In this document: in pieces, positions 1-6,585 of the stretch
Position numbering within the stretch: position 1 is the stretch's first letter
Layout: each line of letters starts with the position of its first letter
From: an uncultured Alphaproteobacteria bacterium
GTDB taxonomy: Bacteria; Pseudomonadota; Alphaproteobacteria; CAKMZR01
Assembly: GCA_929200455.1 (NCBI GenBank)
Contig: CAKMZR010000022.1
Location: 3,706-15,256 of the forward strand
Length of the DNA stretch: 11,551 nt
Direction: 5' to 3'
The notes under the pieces: model-generated
What the model saw: the letters and a program-made list of their open reading frames with translations, nothing else
Told to the model about the DNA's origin: nothing
The model's database searches: none
Program-made: the position numbers and the translations under genes

Positions 1-5
1 GTGAT

Positions 6-980
6 TTAGCGTTCGAGGACGATATGAGGATTGTCACCTTCGACACGAGATACGCAGGGCATAATTTTTTTGCCTGAAGCTTTTTCCTCATCGGAGAGGA
101 AGTGGTCGTGATGGGAGAGTGTTCCTGAGAAGGAGACGACTTGTGTTTCGCATTGTCCGCAAGCACCGCCTCGACAGAGGTAGGGGGGATTGACACCGGC
201 TTGTTCGATAGCTTCGAGCATGCTTTGATTTTTTCTGACGGTGATATGTTTTTGTGATTCTTTGAGTTCGATGGTGTAGGGTTTTCCTGAAGCGGGAGCG
301 AGGAATCGCTCGATGTGCACGGTGGACTTATCCCATCCGGCTTGTGTGCATGTGTCGACGACGTTATTCATGAGTTTTTCGGGTCCGCAAGCGTAGACGT
401 GTGTTCCTACGGGTTGATTGAGGAGTAGGGGGTCGACGCTCCAACGGCTATTTTTATTCCGGACGTGGAAATGGAATCGTTTTCCATAGAGTTGGGAGAG
501 TTCATTGAGATAAGCGGCTTTTTCTTCTGATCGGGCGATGTAGTGCATTTCGAAGGGCAACATTCTCTGCATGAGGGTTTGTGCTTGAGAGATGATGGGG
601 GTGATTCCGATTCCGCCTGCGATGAGGAGGTGTTTATGGGCTTTCCATCCGAGAGCGAAGAGGTTTACGGGGTATGAGATGGTGAGTTTGTCGCCTTCTT
701 TGACGTTGTTGTGCATATAATTGGAACCGCCTCGACCTTCTTTTACTTGCAAGACGCTGATGGAGTAAGAGGAACGGTCATCGATATTTCCCATGAGGGA
801 GTATGGATTTCGCCGTATGATGTCTCCGTCCGGCATTTCGACGACGATGTGAGCCCCCCCTGCGAAAACGGGCATTTCCCCGCCATCTTCAGGTATGAAT
901 TTGAATCGTTTTATGGATTCGGTGACGGGAGTGATAGATTCGACGATGGCGTTAATTTTATTACCGACGATATTTTTCAT
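6..980 (-). CDS. dmmB: Dimethylamine monooxygenase reductase subunit (FMN/NAD + 2Fe-2S)
   Basis: 324 residues. It should pass electrons from NAD(P)H through flavin and a plant-type 2Fe-2S cluster to the haem N-demethylase subunit that converts dimethylamine to methylamine plus formaldehyde. Seen: a flavin-binding RxxYS-type motif (RNPYSL, 57-62), a nucleotide-binding GGIGITP (122-128), CGPEKL (198-203) and a C-terminal ferredoxin domain with Cys269, 274, 277 and 309 (C-x4-C-x2-C...C). This is the phthalate dioxygenase reductase-like order: flavin, NAD, ferredoxin. I chose the ATG at 980 over longer in-frame starts (up to 1106) because an AAGGAA ribosome site (989-994) lies 8 bases upstream. 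The start also overlaps the dmmA stop as ATGA, which is typical translational coupling. The upstream extension is Arg-rich and resembles no known N-terminus. The dmm assignment rests on neighbours; alone it could be the reductase of another oxygenase. Confidence 0.85.
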   Translation of the reverse strand: MKNIVGNKINAIVESITPVTESIKRFKFIPEDGGEMPVFAGGAHIVVEMPDGDIIRRNPYSLMGNIDDRSSYSISVLQVKEGRGGSNYMHNNVKEGDKLTISYPVNLFALGWKAHKHLLIAGGIGITPIISQAQTLMQRMLPFEMHYIARSEEKAAYLNELSQLYGKRFHFHVRNKNSRWSVDPLLLNQPVGTHVYACGPEKLMNNVVDTCTQAGWDKSTVHIERFLAPASGKPYTIELKESQKHITVRKNQSMLEAIEQAGVNPPYLCRGGACGQCETQVVSFSGTLSHHDHFLSDEEKASGKKIMPCVSRVEGDNPHIVLER

Positions 981-1612
981 GAGAAGAGTTCCTTTGTTTC
1001 TGGGATTTCTGAAGTATCTTCGGCGTTGATACAGACGCCTTGGTAAGCGGCGAGTCTCCGTGAGTAGTGTCCACGCACGAGGAGGAGGACGCCACAATGA
1101 GAGCAAGTGACGGGTTGAGTGGCGACGTTATCCATGAATCCTTTGCAGTGTACACATTGGATGCGACGTGTTTTTGGTCCTCTTCGTTCTGCGAGGGCCT
1201 CATAGGGGTCGATCCCGGCGTTGTGGGCTTGTTGGAATATGATTCCGATGAAGCTGTGTGTGCCTGTGACGTAGAGTCGGCTTCCTTGTTTGGAGTTTGC
1301 GAAGATTTCTCTGACGTGTGGCAGAGCGGCATCGAGCGTGGGCCATTCATAGAACCATCGAGGATTGAGGTCTTGGAGTTGAGAAGTCCTATTGGGTTCT
1401 ATGTTGTCGGGAACGTATGCGAGGTGGGTTTTTTGCCAGAAGTCGCTGGATGTTTTTTTTGCCAAGTCGAGGACGGCAAGAGCCCCCTCTCCCTGAGCCA
1501 AGATGATGTGGCAAGTTCCGTCCATAGGTTCCAAGGTTGAGCAGGGTATTTGGCTGAACCTTTCTTCGCCTTCAATGTAATCGTCGTTACCTGCGAGGTG
1601 GCTATTGTCCAT
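977..1612 (-). CDS. dmmA: Dimethylamine monooxygenase accessory subunit, zinc-ribbon C-terminus
   Basis: 211 residues, second gene of the leftward operon. Seen: no signal peptide and no membrane segment. A C-terminal four-cysteine module (Cys153, 156, 170, 173; C-x2-C-x13-C-x2-C) reads as a zinc ribbon or rubredoxin-like knuckle. It is followed by a conserved-looking basic stretch (GHYSRRLAAYQG, 181-192). In dimethylamine monooxygenase operons (dmmDABC; the alpha-beta-gamma-delta haem oxidative N-demethylase) a protein of this size and cysteine pattern sits between the GcvT-like subunit and the reductase. Its biochemical role in the complex is not well established. A GGAGA ribosome site (1619-1623) lies 6 bases before the ATG, and the stop overlaps the dmmB start by four bases. 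Subunit lettering varies between sources, so the symbol is less certain than the family. Function is inferred mostly from position. Confidence 0.75.
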   Translation of the reverse strand: MDNSHLAGNDDYIEGEERFSQIPCSTLEPMDGTCHIILAQGEGALAVLDLAKKTSSDFWQKTHLAYVPDNIEPNRTSQLQDLNPRWFYEWPTLDAALPHVREIFANSKQGSRLYVTGTHSFIGIIFQQAHNAGIDPYEALAERRGPKTRRIQCVHCKGFMDNVATQPVTCSHCGVLLLVRGHYSRRLAAYQGVCINAEDTSEIPETKELFS

Positions 1613-1652
1613 GAGAAGTCTCCGATAGTTCGGGTGAGATTTTTTTTTGGTT

Positions 1653-2783
1653 CTATCCCTTTGCGGTACGACGTTTTTTGTCGATATCGTAGAAGGGTAG
1701 GGGGTGAGCGGAGGCGTTAGTGTTTATGGTTCCTTCGATGGAAAGTTTTGTGCCTTCGACGGCGGTATCGAGACTAAGCCGAGCGATAGCCATAGACTGT
1801 CCGGATTCGGGGTTGACCATGCCGCAAGTGGTGATGCCGACTTTTTTTCCGTTATGAAGCACGGTATCGCCTTCGCCAGCGGGTTGATTGCCTTCGACTT
1901 TGAGTCCGTAGATTTTGAATCGTTCTTTTCCTTTGAGTCTGTAGTGTTCGGAAGCGCCACGGAAGTTGTCTTTCCCCGGACTTACGGTGAAGTCGAGGCC
2001 GAGTTCCCATAGGGTATCACCGGGTCCTTCATTTTCGAAGGGATACATATCGGAATTGTCATAAGGGTAGAAGAGGAGGTAACTTTCGACTCTGAGCCAG
2101 TCGAGTGTGGTGAATCGGGAAGGAATGATGCCCATACTTTTTCCTTCTGCGAGGATGGTATCCCAGATGAGTCCAGCATCAGCGGCCCGACAGAAGATTT
2201 CGTAACCTCTCTCACCTGTATATCCCGTTCTTGAGATCATGACAGGGGCACCGAAGAGGGTTGTCTGGATGTGACGGAAGTAGTTGACGTCTCTAATTCC
2301 TGGTACGTGTTTGTCGAGGAAGTCGACGGAAGCGGGGCCTTGTAGGGAGAGGTCGTGCAGGTCGTCATCGAAGAGCATGGCGACATTTTTCCCTTGAGCT
2401 TGTGCTTGGAGTTGTTGGTGTCCTGCCCCGGAGCCGTGTACGACCATCCAAGAGTTGGTGGAAATGCGGTAGATGATGCAGTCATCAATAAATTTGCCGG
2501 CGTCATTGAGCATGCAGGCGTAAGTCGATTTTCCTGGAGTGATTTTCTCGACATTTCTGGTTGTGGCTTCATCGATGAGGTGAGCGGCGTGAGGTCCGAC
2601 GAGGTGTATTTTTTTAAGTCCTGAGACATCCATGAGTCCGGCTTTATTACGGACGGCGAGATATTCTTGTTTTTGGTCGCCATTATAGTCCCAAGCGGTT
2701 CCCATTCCGTTCCAGTCGTCAAGGGAAGACCCGAGGGCTCTGTGTTTGTGGGCGATGGCGGAATTTCTCCAAGATGCGGTCAT
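1653..2783 (-). CDS. dmmD: GcvT-like tetrahydrofolate-binding subunit of dimethylamine demethylation
   Basis: 376 residues, first gene of the leftward operon. The protein belongs to the aminomethyltransferase (GcvT) family, which binds tetrahydrofolate and transfers one-carbon units. Seen: the DD pair at 100-101 in the segment corresponding to GcvT's catalytic Asp region (NDAGKFIDD), RTGYTGERGYEIF (185-197), Arg231 in LDWLRVESYL, and a C-terminal beta-barrel domain ending near 366. Length matches single-domain GcvT proteins. There are no gcvH or gcvP neighbours, so glycine cleavage is unlikely. Beside dmmA and dmmB it is best read as the folate subunit that captures formaldehyde released from dimethylamine as methylene-tetrahydrofolate. 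A GAGGAG ribosome site (2793-2798) lies 9 bases before the ATG. The gene is 40 bases upstream of dmmA. Codons are A- and C-rich (Lys almost always AAA), opposite to the rightward genes. Confidence 0.82.
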   Translation of the reverse strand: MTASWRNSAIAHKHRALGSSLDDWNGMGTAWDYNGDQKQEYLAVRNKAGLMDVSGLKKIHLVGPHAAHLIDEATTRNVEKITPGKSTYACMLNDAGKFIDDCIIYRISTNSWMVVHGSGAGHQQLQAQAQGKNVAMLFDDDLHDLSLQGPASVDFLDKHVPGIRDVNYFRHIQTTLFGAPVMISRTGYTGERGYEIFCRAADAGLIWDTILAEGKSMGIIPSRFTTLDWLRVESYLLFYPYDNSDMYPFENEGPGDTLWELGLDFTVSPGKDNFRGASEHYRLKGKERFKIYGLKVEGNQPAGEGDTVLHNGKKVGITTCGMVNPESGQSMAIARLSLDTAVEGTKLSIEGTINTNASAHPLPFYDIDKKRRTAKG

Positions 2784-2940
2784 AATTTTGCTCTCCTCTA
2801 ATAAGTGCTACGATGTGGACGAAGGGGACACAGGTGAGAAAAGCGATATATTACCGTTGTGTCTTGCGTGCATTTGAAGTGTACACGAGACGAGGAAAGT
2901 TTCTCTTTGTGACTCTCATGTGTTTCCCGATTGAGACCCG

Positions 2941-2987
2941 CTCTTATGTAGTGGCGGTGTTTTTTTGTGTCTCTGGTAAGATAAGAG
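2941..2987. repeat. Inverted repeat CTCTTAT...ATAAGAG
   Basis: Perfect 7-base arms at 2941-2947 and 2981-2987, separated by 33 bases that include a T-run. It lies in the dmmD leader, just downstream of the predicted dmm promoter. It could be an operator pair or an RNA stem. The loop is long, and chance occurrence is not excluded. Confidence 0.3.
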
Positions 2988-3012
2988 TAGGATATTGCGT
3001 TTTGTTTGTCAA
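2984..3012 (-). promoter_or_regulatory. Candidate promoter for the dmmDABC operon
   Basis: Read leftward, a perfect -35 TTGACA (3012-3007) is followed after 17 bases by TACTCT (2989-2984), which keeps the key first T, second A and last T of the -10 box. The leader to dmmD would be about 190 bases. The -35 is strong and the -10 weak, as expected for an activated promoter. It is a by-eye match only. Confidence 0.4.
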
Positions 3013-3024
3013 GTGTGGACGCAA
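2995..3024. promoter_or_regulatory. Putative operator: TTGCGT-N18-ACGCAA dyad over the dmm -35 box
   Basis: Perfect 6-base inverted arms at 2995-3000 and 3019-3024, with 18 bases between. The predicted leftward -35 TTGACA falls inside the spacer. The spacing of about two helical turns suits a dimeric or tetrameric regulator that blocks or bends the promoter. No regulator gene is present in the window, so the binding protein is unknown. Confidence 0.3.
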
Positions 3025-3053
3025 GTGGTTATTTTCGGGTGTGAAGATTTTTC

Positions 3054-3082
3054 TTGATTTTGGTGTGATGAGCTGATATACA
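3054..3082 (+). promoter_or_regulatory. Candidate promoter for amt
   Basis: TTGATT (3054-3059), a 17-base spacer and TATACA (3077-3082) fit a housekeeping sigma-70 promoter. The start of transcription would be near 3089, giving a leader of about 80 bases before the amt ATG. The -10 and the next base, TATACAC, are the same as in the predicted mgs promoter. Confidence 0.5.
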
Positions 3083-3167
3083 CAGTTCCTCATGGGCTTT
3101 AACAAGGCGGGTTGGGTCAGTAGAAGATGAGTCAAGTTTATTGGCTATATATAAGGAGGAGGCGAGC

Positions 3168-4532
3168 ATGGGTAATAATTTGGATGCGATTACGACCATA
3201 TTTACCGAGTTTTATTACTGGGTTACGGTTGTGTTTATGTTTTTGATTCACGTAGGGTTTTGTGTGTACGAGGTGGGCGCGAGCAGACGTAGGAATCATA
3301 TGCACACACTTATGAAGAATACGATGTTGATTCCGTTGGTGACGGTGACATTTTTCTTCTTTGGCTGGTGGATATATTGGGCGTTTCCGAACGGTCCGTT
3401 TATCTACAAGGGTTTAGGGCTTGATTTTGCGGCGGGAGCAGGCAATGCACCGTGGTCTGAGACGATGGCGACGAACTTGAGTGATCGGATTACGGGAGTT
3501 TTCTGGGCGGCATTTCTGTTATTTTCTTGGACGGCGGCATCGATTGTATCTGGTGCGGTTATGGAGAGGATACGCTCGGGAGCCTTTTGGATTCATGCGG
3601 TATTGATAGGTTCAGTTTTCTGGATTATTGATGCGTCATGGGGCTGGCACTATGACGGCTGGATGGTGAAGCTTTTGGGCTACCACGATGCGTATGCTTC
3701 CGGAGTGATTCACGCGATAGCGGGAGGCTATGCTCTTGGAGTGTTGGTGGTGTTGGGTCCACGGATCGGCAAGTTTGCGATGGATGGCACCCCGAGGGAT
3801 ATTCCGCCGCATAACCCATGGTTTGTGACGATAGGACTTTTCTTGATCTACACGGGTTTCTGGGGTTTTTATGCGGCGTGTAACGTGCCACTTATATCTC
3901 CTGAAGGCATAGGGGGTCAGATTACGGGCGAGACTTGGACGGCGACGAACATTTATCTTGCTCCGACGTCCCTTGGTGCGATTACGTTGAACTTTTTGAT
4001 GTCGTTATCGGGAGGTTTGATGATGGCCTATATAGTCTCGAAAGGAGATGCGTTCTGGACGTACTCTGGAGGTCTTGCGGGCATTATTACGGCGTCAGCG
4101 GGTAATGATCTGTATCATCCTATTCAAGCGATGCTCATTGGTGGCGTGGGAGCATACTGTGCTTACAAGCTTCACTTCTGGGTTGAGAAACGCTTTAAGA
4201 TAGATGATGCTGTGGGTGCGGTTGCGGTTCATGGCTATGCAGGTTTCATAGGACTTGTGATTGCCGGTTTCGTGCTTTGGGGAGCTCCGTCTTCGCCGTA
4301 CGAAGGTTATGTGGCGGTGAATCCGCTTGGACAGTTCTTAGGAGCTATCATTATGTTTTTTGTGTTGGGCTTTTTGCCAGCGTTCATTGTGTCGAAGATT
4401 CTTCACGGAGCCGGCTTGTTGCGTATTCCGCCGCTTGTTGAGCTTGAAGGACTTGATTATGAAGAGCAGCATGAGTATGAGCTTGCACTGAAAGAAGTGA
4501 TGGAAGCTGAGAGTGCGTCTGTCGGTAAGTAA
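3168..4532 (+). CDS. amt: Ammonium/methylammonium transporter, Amt family
   Basis: 454 residues, with about eleven hydrophobic membrane segments. The pore twin histidines are present: His182 (eight residues after Asp174, as for Asp160/His168 of E. coli AmtB) and His355 in AVAVHG. The C-terminal cytosolic tail keeps the EGLD...E pattern (427-430 and onwards) that in AmtB contacts PII proteins. Probable job: uptake of methylammonium or ammonium for the adjacent pathway. Oddities, by eye against AmtB: the signature around the first His reads DAYASGVIH, not DFAGG/SGxVH, and the external-site Ser219 position is Cys238 (FWGFYAAC). The start is the ATG at 3168, with AGGAGG (3154-3159) 8 bases before it. 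A frame extended to 3141 starts upstream of that ribosome site and is rejected. It is followed by a small membrane protein and a terminator. Confidence 0.93.
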   Translation: MGNNLDAITTIFTEFYYWVTVVFMFLIHVGFCVYEVGASRRRNHMHTLMKNTMLIPLVTVTFFFFGWWIYWAFPNGPFIYKGLGLDFAAGAGNAPWSETMATNLSDRITGVFWAAFLLFSWTAASIVSGAVMERIRSGAFWIHAVLIGSVFWIIDASWGWHYDGWMVKLLGYHDAYASGVIHAIAGGYALGVLVVLGPRIGKFAMDGTPRDIPPHNPWFVTIGLFLIYTGFWGFYAACNVPLISPEGIGGQITGETWTATNIYLAPTSLGAITLNFLMSLSGGLMMAYIVSKGDAFWTYSGGLAGIITASAGNDLYHPIQAMLIGGVGAYCAYKLHFWVEKRFKIDDAVGAVAVHGYAGFIGLVIAGFVLWGAPSSPYEGYVAVNPLGQFLGAIIMFFVLGFLPAFIVSKILHGAGLLRIPPLVELEGLDYEEQHEYELALKEVMEAESASVGK

Positions 4533-4562
4533 TTGGAAAACTTTTAGGAAAGGACTAGTATT

Positions 4563-4784
4563 ATGTCTACAATAGGATATTCGAGCTGGGCAGTGGATCT
4601 GGCTGAAGTGGGAGCTATCTACCCATTTCAGGGCAGTGAAGTTGTGATGACGATCGTTGCAGTTGTGCTTTGGCTTGCTTGGCATGTCGTAGAGATTCGA
4701 GGAGAGAACGCGCAACTTGAGCGTCTTTCTGACAAGTCTCGTGTGACAGACGATGATCGCAGACGAAGCATAGAGCGTTACTGA
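4563..4784 (+). CDS. Small single-pass membrane protein downstream of amt
   Basis: 73 residues, function unknown. Seen: an N-terminal segment with YPFQGSE (20-26), one hydrophobic helix (about 27-46, rich in Val, Trp and Leu) and a strongly charged C-terminus (47-73) with many Glu, Asp and Arg, possibly a short coiled helix. AGGAAAGGA (4546-4553) lies 9 bases before the ATG. It starts 30 bases after the amt stop and ends before the terminator, so it is probably co-transcribed only with amt. I have the impression that a similar small protein follows amt in methylamine clusters of other alphaproteobacteria, but this is from memory. A role as a partner or regulator of the transporter is a guess from position. 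Confidence 0.75.
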   Translation: MSTIGYSSWAVDLAEVGAIYPFQGSEVVMTIVAVVLWLAWHVVEIRGENAQLERLSDKSRVTDDDRRRSIERY

Positions 4785-4811
4785 TCGCTTTTTGTGTATG
4801 CTGTTAGGTGT

Positions 4812-4864
4812 GGGATGGAGGGGAAGTGTGAGTTTTCGCATTTCCCCTCCCCCTGCCTTTTTTT
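4812..4864 (+). terminator. Rho-independent terminator of the amt unit
   Basis: GGAGGGGAAGTGTG (4817-4830) pairs with 4837-4850 over 14 positions, two of them G-U, leaving a six-base loop. GGG (4812-4814) can add to the stem by pairing with CCC (4851-4853) across a two-base bulge. Seven T residues follow at 4858-4864. It separates amt and the small membrane gene from the mgs operon. Confidence 0.85.
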
Positions 4865-4877
4865 AGTTTTTAGGGTC

Positions 4878-4905
4878 TTGCTTTTGGGGTTAATAATTGT
4901 ATACA
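4878..4905 (+). promoter_or_regulatory. Candidate promoter for the mgs-gmaS-mgd operon, with overlapping palindrome
   Basis: TTGCTT (4878-4883), a 16-base spacer and TATACA (4900-4905), lying between the terminator and mgsA. The predicted transcript start is near 4912, giving a leader of about 40 bases. The -10 is part of a perfect palindrome TGTATACA (4898-4905). GTATAC-centred sites are common operators of GntR-family (FCD) regulators, so repression at the -10 is possible. This is inference from sequence resemblance only. Confidence 0.5.
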
Positions 4906-4951
4906 CTTCTCTTCTCATTTGAGGGAGATATTTGGAATAGGGAGAATTAAC

Positions 4952-5851
4952 ATGTGTGGAATAGTGGGTTGTTTTTTGAAGAATGACAAGTTGCGTCCTG
5001 AGTTGGGAGCGATGTTGTCAGAGATGCTGGTGGTGATGACGGATCGTGGTCCTGACAGTGCAGGTTTTGCGGTTTACGGGGATGAGAAGCGTGGGAAGTT
5101 GAAGATGACGGTTCAAAGCCCTAGGGGCGGAGATGATTTTGCTTTGCTTGAGAGGGATCTTGTTGGCAAGGGATTGGTTGAGAAGGGTGGAGTGAGGGTG
5201 AGGGATACGCATGCGGTGATAGAGTTGTCGGACGATAGGGAGTCTGCGGTTCGTTCATTGATAGTGGAAGGTTATTCTGCTGTGCGTGTGATGGGCGTGG
5301 GTCGTTCTATGGAGATATACAAGGAGGTGGGATTGCCGAAGGATGTTTCGTCACGTTTTGGATTGTCTAAGATGGAGGGAGGTCATGGAGTGGGCCACAC
5401 GCGTATGGCGACGGAGTCTGCGGTGACGACACTGGGAGCCCATCCATTTTCGACGGGAGAGGATCAATGTTTGGTCCACAACGGTTCTTTATCGAATCAC
5501 AACAATTTGCGTCGTTCTTTGAAGAAGAGGGGTATGGTTTTTGAGACGACGAACGACAGTGAGGTTGCGGCGAGTTATTTGTCGTATCGATTGAAGGAGG
5601 GTGATGGTCTTGAGGCGTCGATGGAGGGTATGTTGGATGATGTGGATGGTTTTTATACGTTTGTGGTGGGGACGCATAATGGTTTTGGTGTATTGAGGGA
5701 TGGTATAGCGTGCAAGCCGGCGGTGATGGCGGAAACGGATGACTATGTAGTTTTTGGCAGTGAGTATCGTGCTTTGGCGGTTCTTCCTGGGATTGAGAAG
5801 GGTCGGGTGTGGGAGCCTGAGCCGTCGACTGTATATTTTTGGGAAAGGTGA
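4952..5851 (+). CDS. mgsA: N-methylglutamate synthase subunit A (class II glutamine amidotransferase-like)
   Basis: 299 residues. This is the Ntn-hydrolase (GATase type 2) module of a split glutamate synthase-like enzyme. It would release the amine from a gamma-glutamyl amide (here gamma-glutamylmethylamide) so that it can be used to build N-methylglutamate. Seen: MCGIVG start with the nucleophile Cys2, RGPDSAG (32-38), GHTRMATES (148-156), HNGSLSNHNNLR (176-187) and NDSEV (201-205), all amidotransferase active-site segments. The start must be the ATG at 4952, because Cys2 has to become the N-terminus after Met removal. AGGGAG (4939-4944) sits 7 bases before it. A TTG-initiated frame from 4919 would bury the cysteine and is rejected. 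First gene of the operon; mgsB begins 11 bases later. Confidence 0.92.
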   Translation: MCGIVGCFLKNDKLRPELGAMLSEMLVVMTDRGPDSAGFAVYGDEKRGKLKMTVQSPRGGDDFALLERDLVGKGLVEKGGVRVRDTHAVIELSDDRESAVRSLIVEGYSAVRVMGVGRSMEIYKEVGLPKDVSSRFGLSKMEGGHGVGHTRMATESAVTTLGAHPFSTGEDQCLVHNGSLSNHNNLRRSLKKRGMVFETTNDSEVAASYLSYRLKEGDGLEASMEGMLDDVDGFYTFVVGTHNGFGVLRDGIACKPAVMAETDDYVVFGSEYRALAVLPGIEKGRVWEPEPSTVYFWER

Positions 5852-5862
5852 GGTAATTTTGA

Positions 5863-6570
5863 ATGACGAAGGGTTATGATTTGAGTTCTGGAAGTTTGCG
5901 GGAATTGAACGCGAATCTGCAGGTGTCTGCGGAGAATTTGTCGCGTCAGATTCCGGGAACGTTTGGAGAGTGGAGGGTAGAGAATCCGATGGGTTCCCAT
6001 GCTTTGGCGGTGGGTTTGAGTGGTCCGTTGTTGGTGGATATAGAGGGGAGTACGGGTTATTATTGTGGAGGGATGAACAAGGGAGCGAGTATACATGTGC
6101 GTGGTTCTGTGGGTCCTGGAGTTGCGGAGAACATGATGTCTGGTCGTGTATTTGTGGACGGGGATGCGAGTCAGTATGCGGGGGCGACGGGTCACGGGGG
6201 ATTGTTGGTGATTCGCGGGAATGCGTCATCGCGTTGTGGTATCTCGATGAAGGGCATAGACATAGTGGTGGGAGGTTCTGTGGGACATATGTCAGCCTTT
6301 ATGGGTCAGACGGGTAATTTGGTGGTATTGGGAGATGCGGGAGATGCGTTTGGAGATTCTCTTTATGAGGCGCGTTTATTTGTGAGGGGGAGTGTGAAGA
6401 GTCTGGGAGCGGATTGTGAGGAGAAGGAGATGCGTTCTGAGCATAAGGATTTTTTGAAGAAGTTGTTGGAAGATTCTGGGTTTGGGGACGTGGAAGTGTC
6501 TTCATTTAGACGTTATGGTTCTGCACGCAATTTGTATAATTTTGATGTAGACAAAGTGGGCAATTATTGA
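5863..6570 (+). CDS. mgsB: N-methylglutamate synthase subunit B (glutamate synthase C-terminal beta-helix domain)
   Basis: 235 residues, corresponding to the GXGXG beta-helix domain at the C-terminus of the large glutamate synthase subunit (GltB, GlxC type). Seen: repeated short strands ending in Gly-Gly or Gly-Asp turns, including GGMNKGASIHVRG, GRVFVDGDAS, GGLLVIRGNA, GIDIVVGGSVG and GNLVVLGDAGDAFGDS. These are the stacked turns of the helix. The domain has no catalytic residues of its own. In glutamate synthase it is structural, bridging the amidase and FMN parts around the ammonia tunnel, and it probably does the same for methylamine here. A GAGG ribosome site (5850-5853) overlaps the mgsA stop, 9 bases from the ATG. 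mgsC follows 15 bases downstream. Confidence 0.9.
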   Translation: MTKGYDLSSGSLRELNANLQVSAENLSRQIPGTFGEWRVENPMGSHALAVGLSGPLLVDIEGSTGYYCGGMNKGASIHVRGSVGPGVAENMMSGRVFVDGDASQYAGATGHGGLLVIRGNASSRCGISMKGIDIVVGGSVGHMSAFMGQTGNLVVLGDAGDAFGDSLYEARLFVRGSVKSLGADCEEKEMRSEHKDFLKKLLEDSGFGDVEVSSFRRYGSARNLYNFDVDKVGNY

Positions 6571-6585
6571 GGAAGGAAAAGAGAG

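Larger units (their letters stand above)
2784..3167. other. Divergent regulatory region between dmmD and amt (384 bases)
   Basis: No convincing gene lies here. The one open frame across it on the + strand (2813-3076) is Phe-, Val- and Cys-rich without a good ribosome site. The region holds promoter candidates in both directions and two inverted repeats, listed separately, plus the dmmD and amt ribosome sites at its two ends. It is long enough to contain operators for a regulator shared by both directions. No riboswitch fold was recognised by eye. Confidence 0.6.

Noticed and set aside
981..1106. N-terminal extension of dmmB
   Set aside because: Arg-rich and unlike reductase N-termini; the ATG at 980 has a ribosome site and overlaps the dmmA stop.
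1148..1155. GTGTACAC palindrome inside dmmA
   Set aside because: It lies within coding sequence far from any predicted promoter; an 8-base palindrome can occur by chance at this scale.
1067..1540. 157-residue + strand frame opposite dmmA
   Set aside because: Antisense to a gene with a clear zinc-ribbon and operon overlap; composition follows the G/T-rich strand.
2813..3076. 87-residue + strand frame in the dmmD-amt spacer
   Set aside because: Rich in Phe, Val and Cys from T/G-rich DNA, no convincing ribosome site, and it covers the predicted promoters.
4919..4951. TTG-initiated longer mgsA
   Set aside because: It would place residues before the catalytic Cys, which must be N-terminal; ATG at 4952 has a good ribosome site.
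5489..6229. 246-residue minus-strand frame across mgsA and mgsB
   Set aside because: Pro-, Ser- and His-rich antisense shadow crossing two well-supported genes; no ribosome site or recognisable motif.
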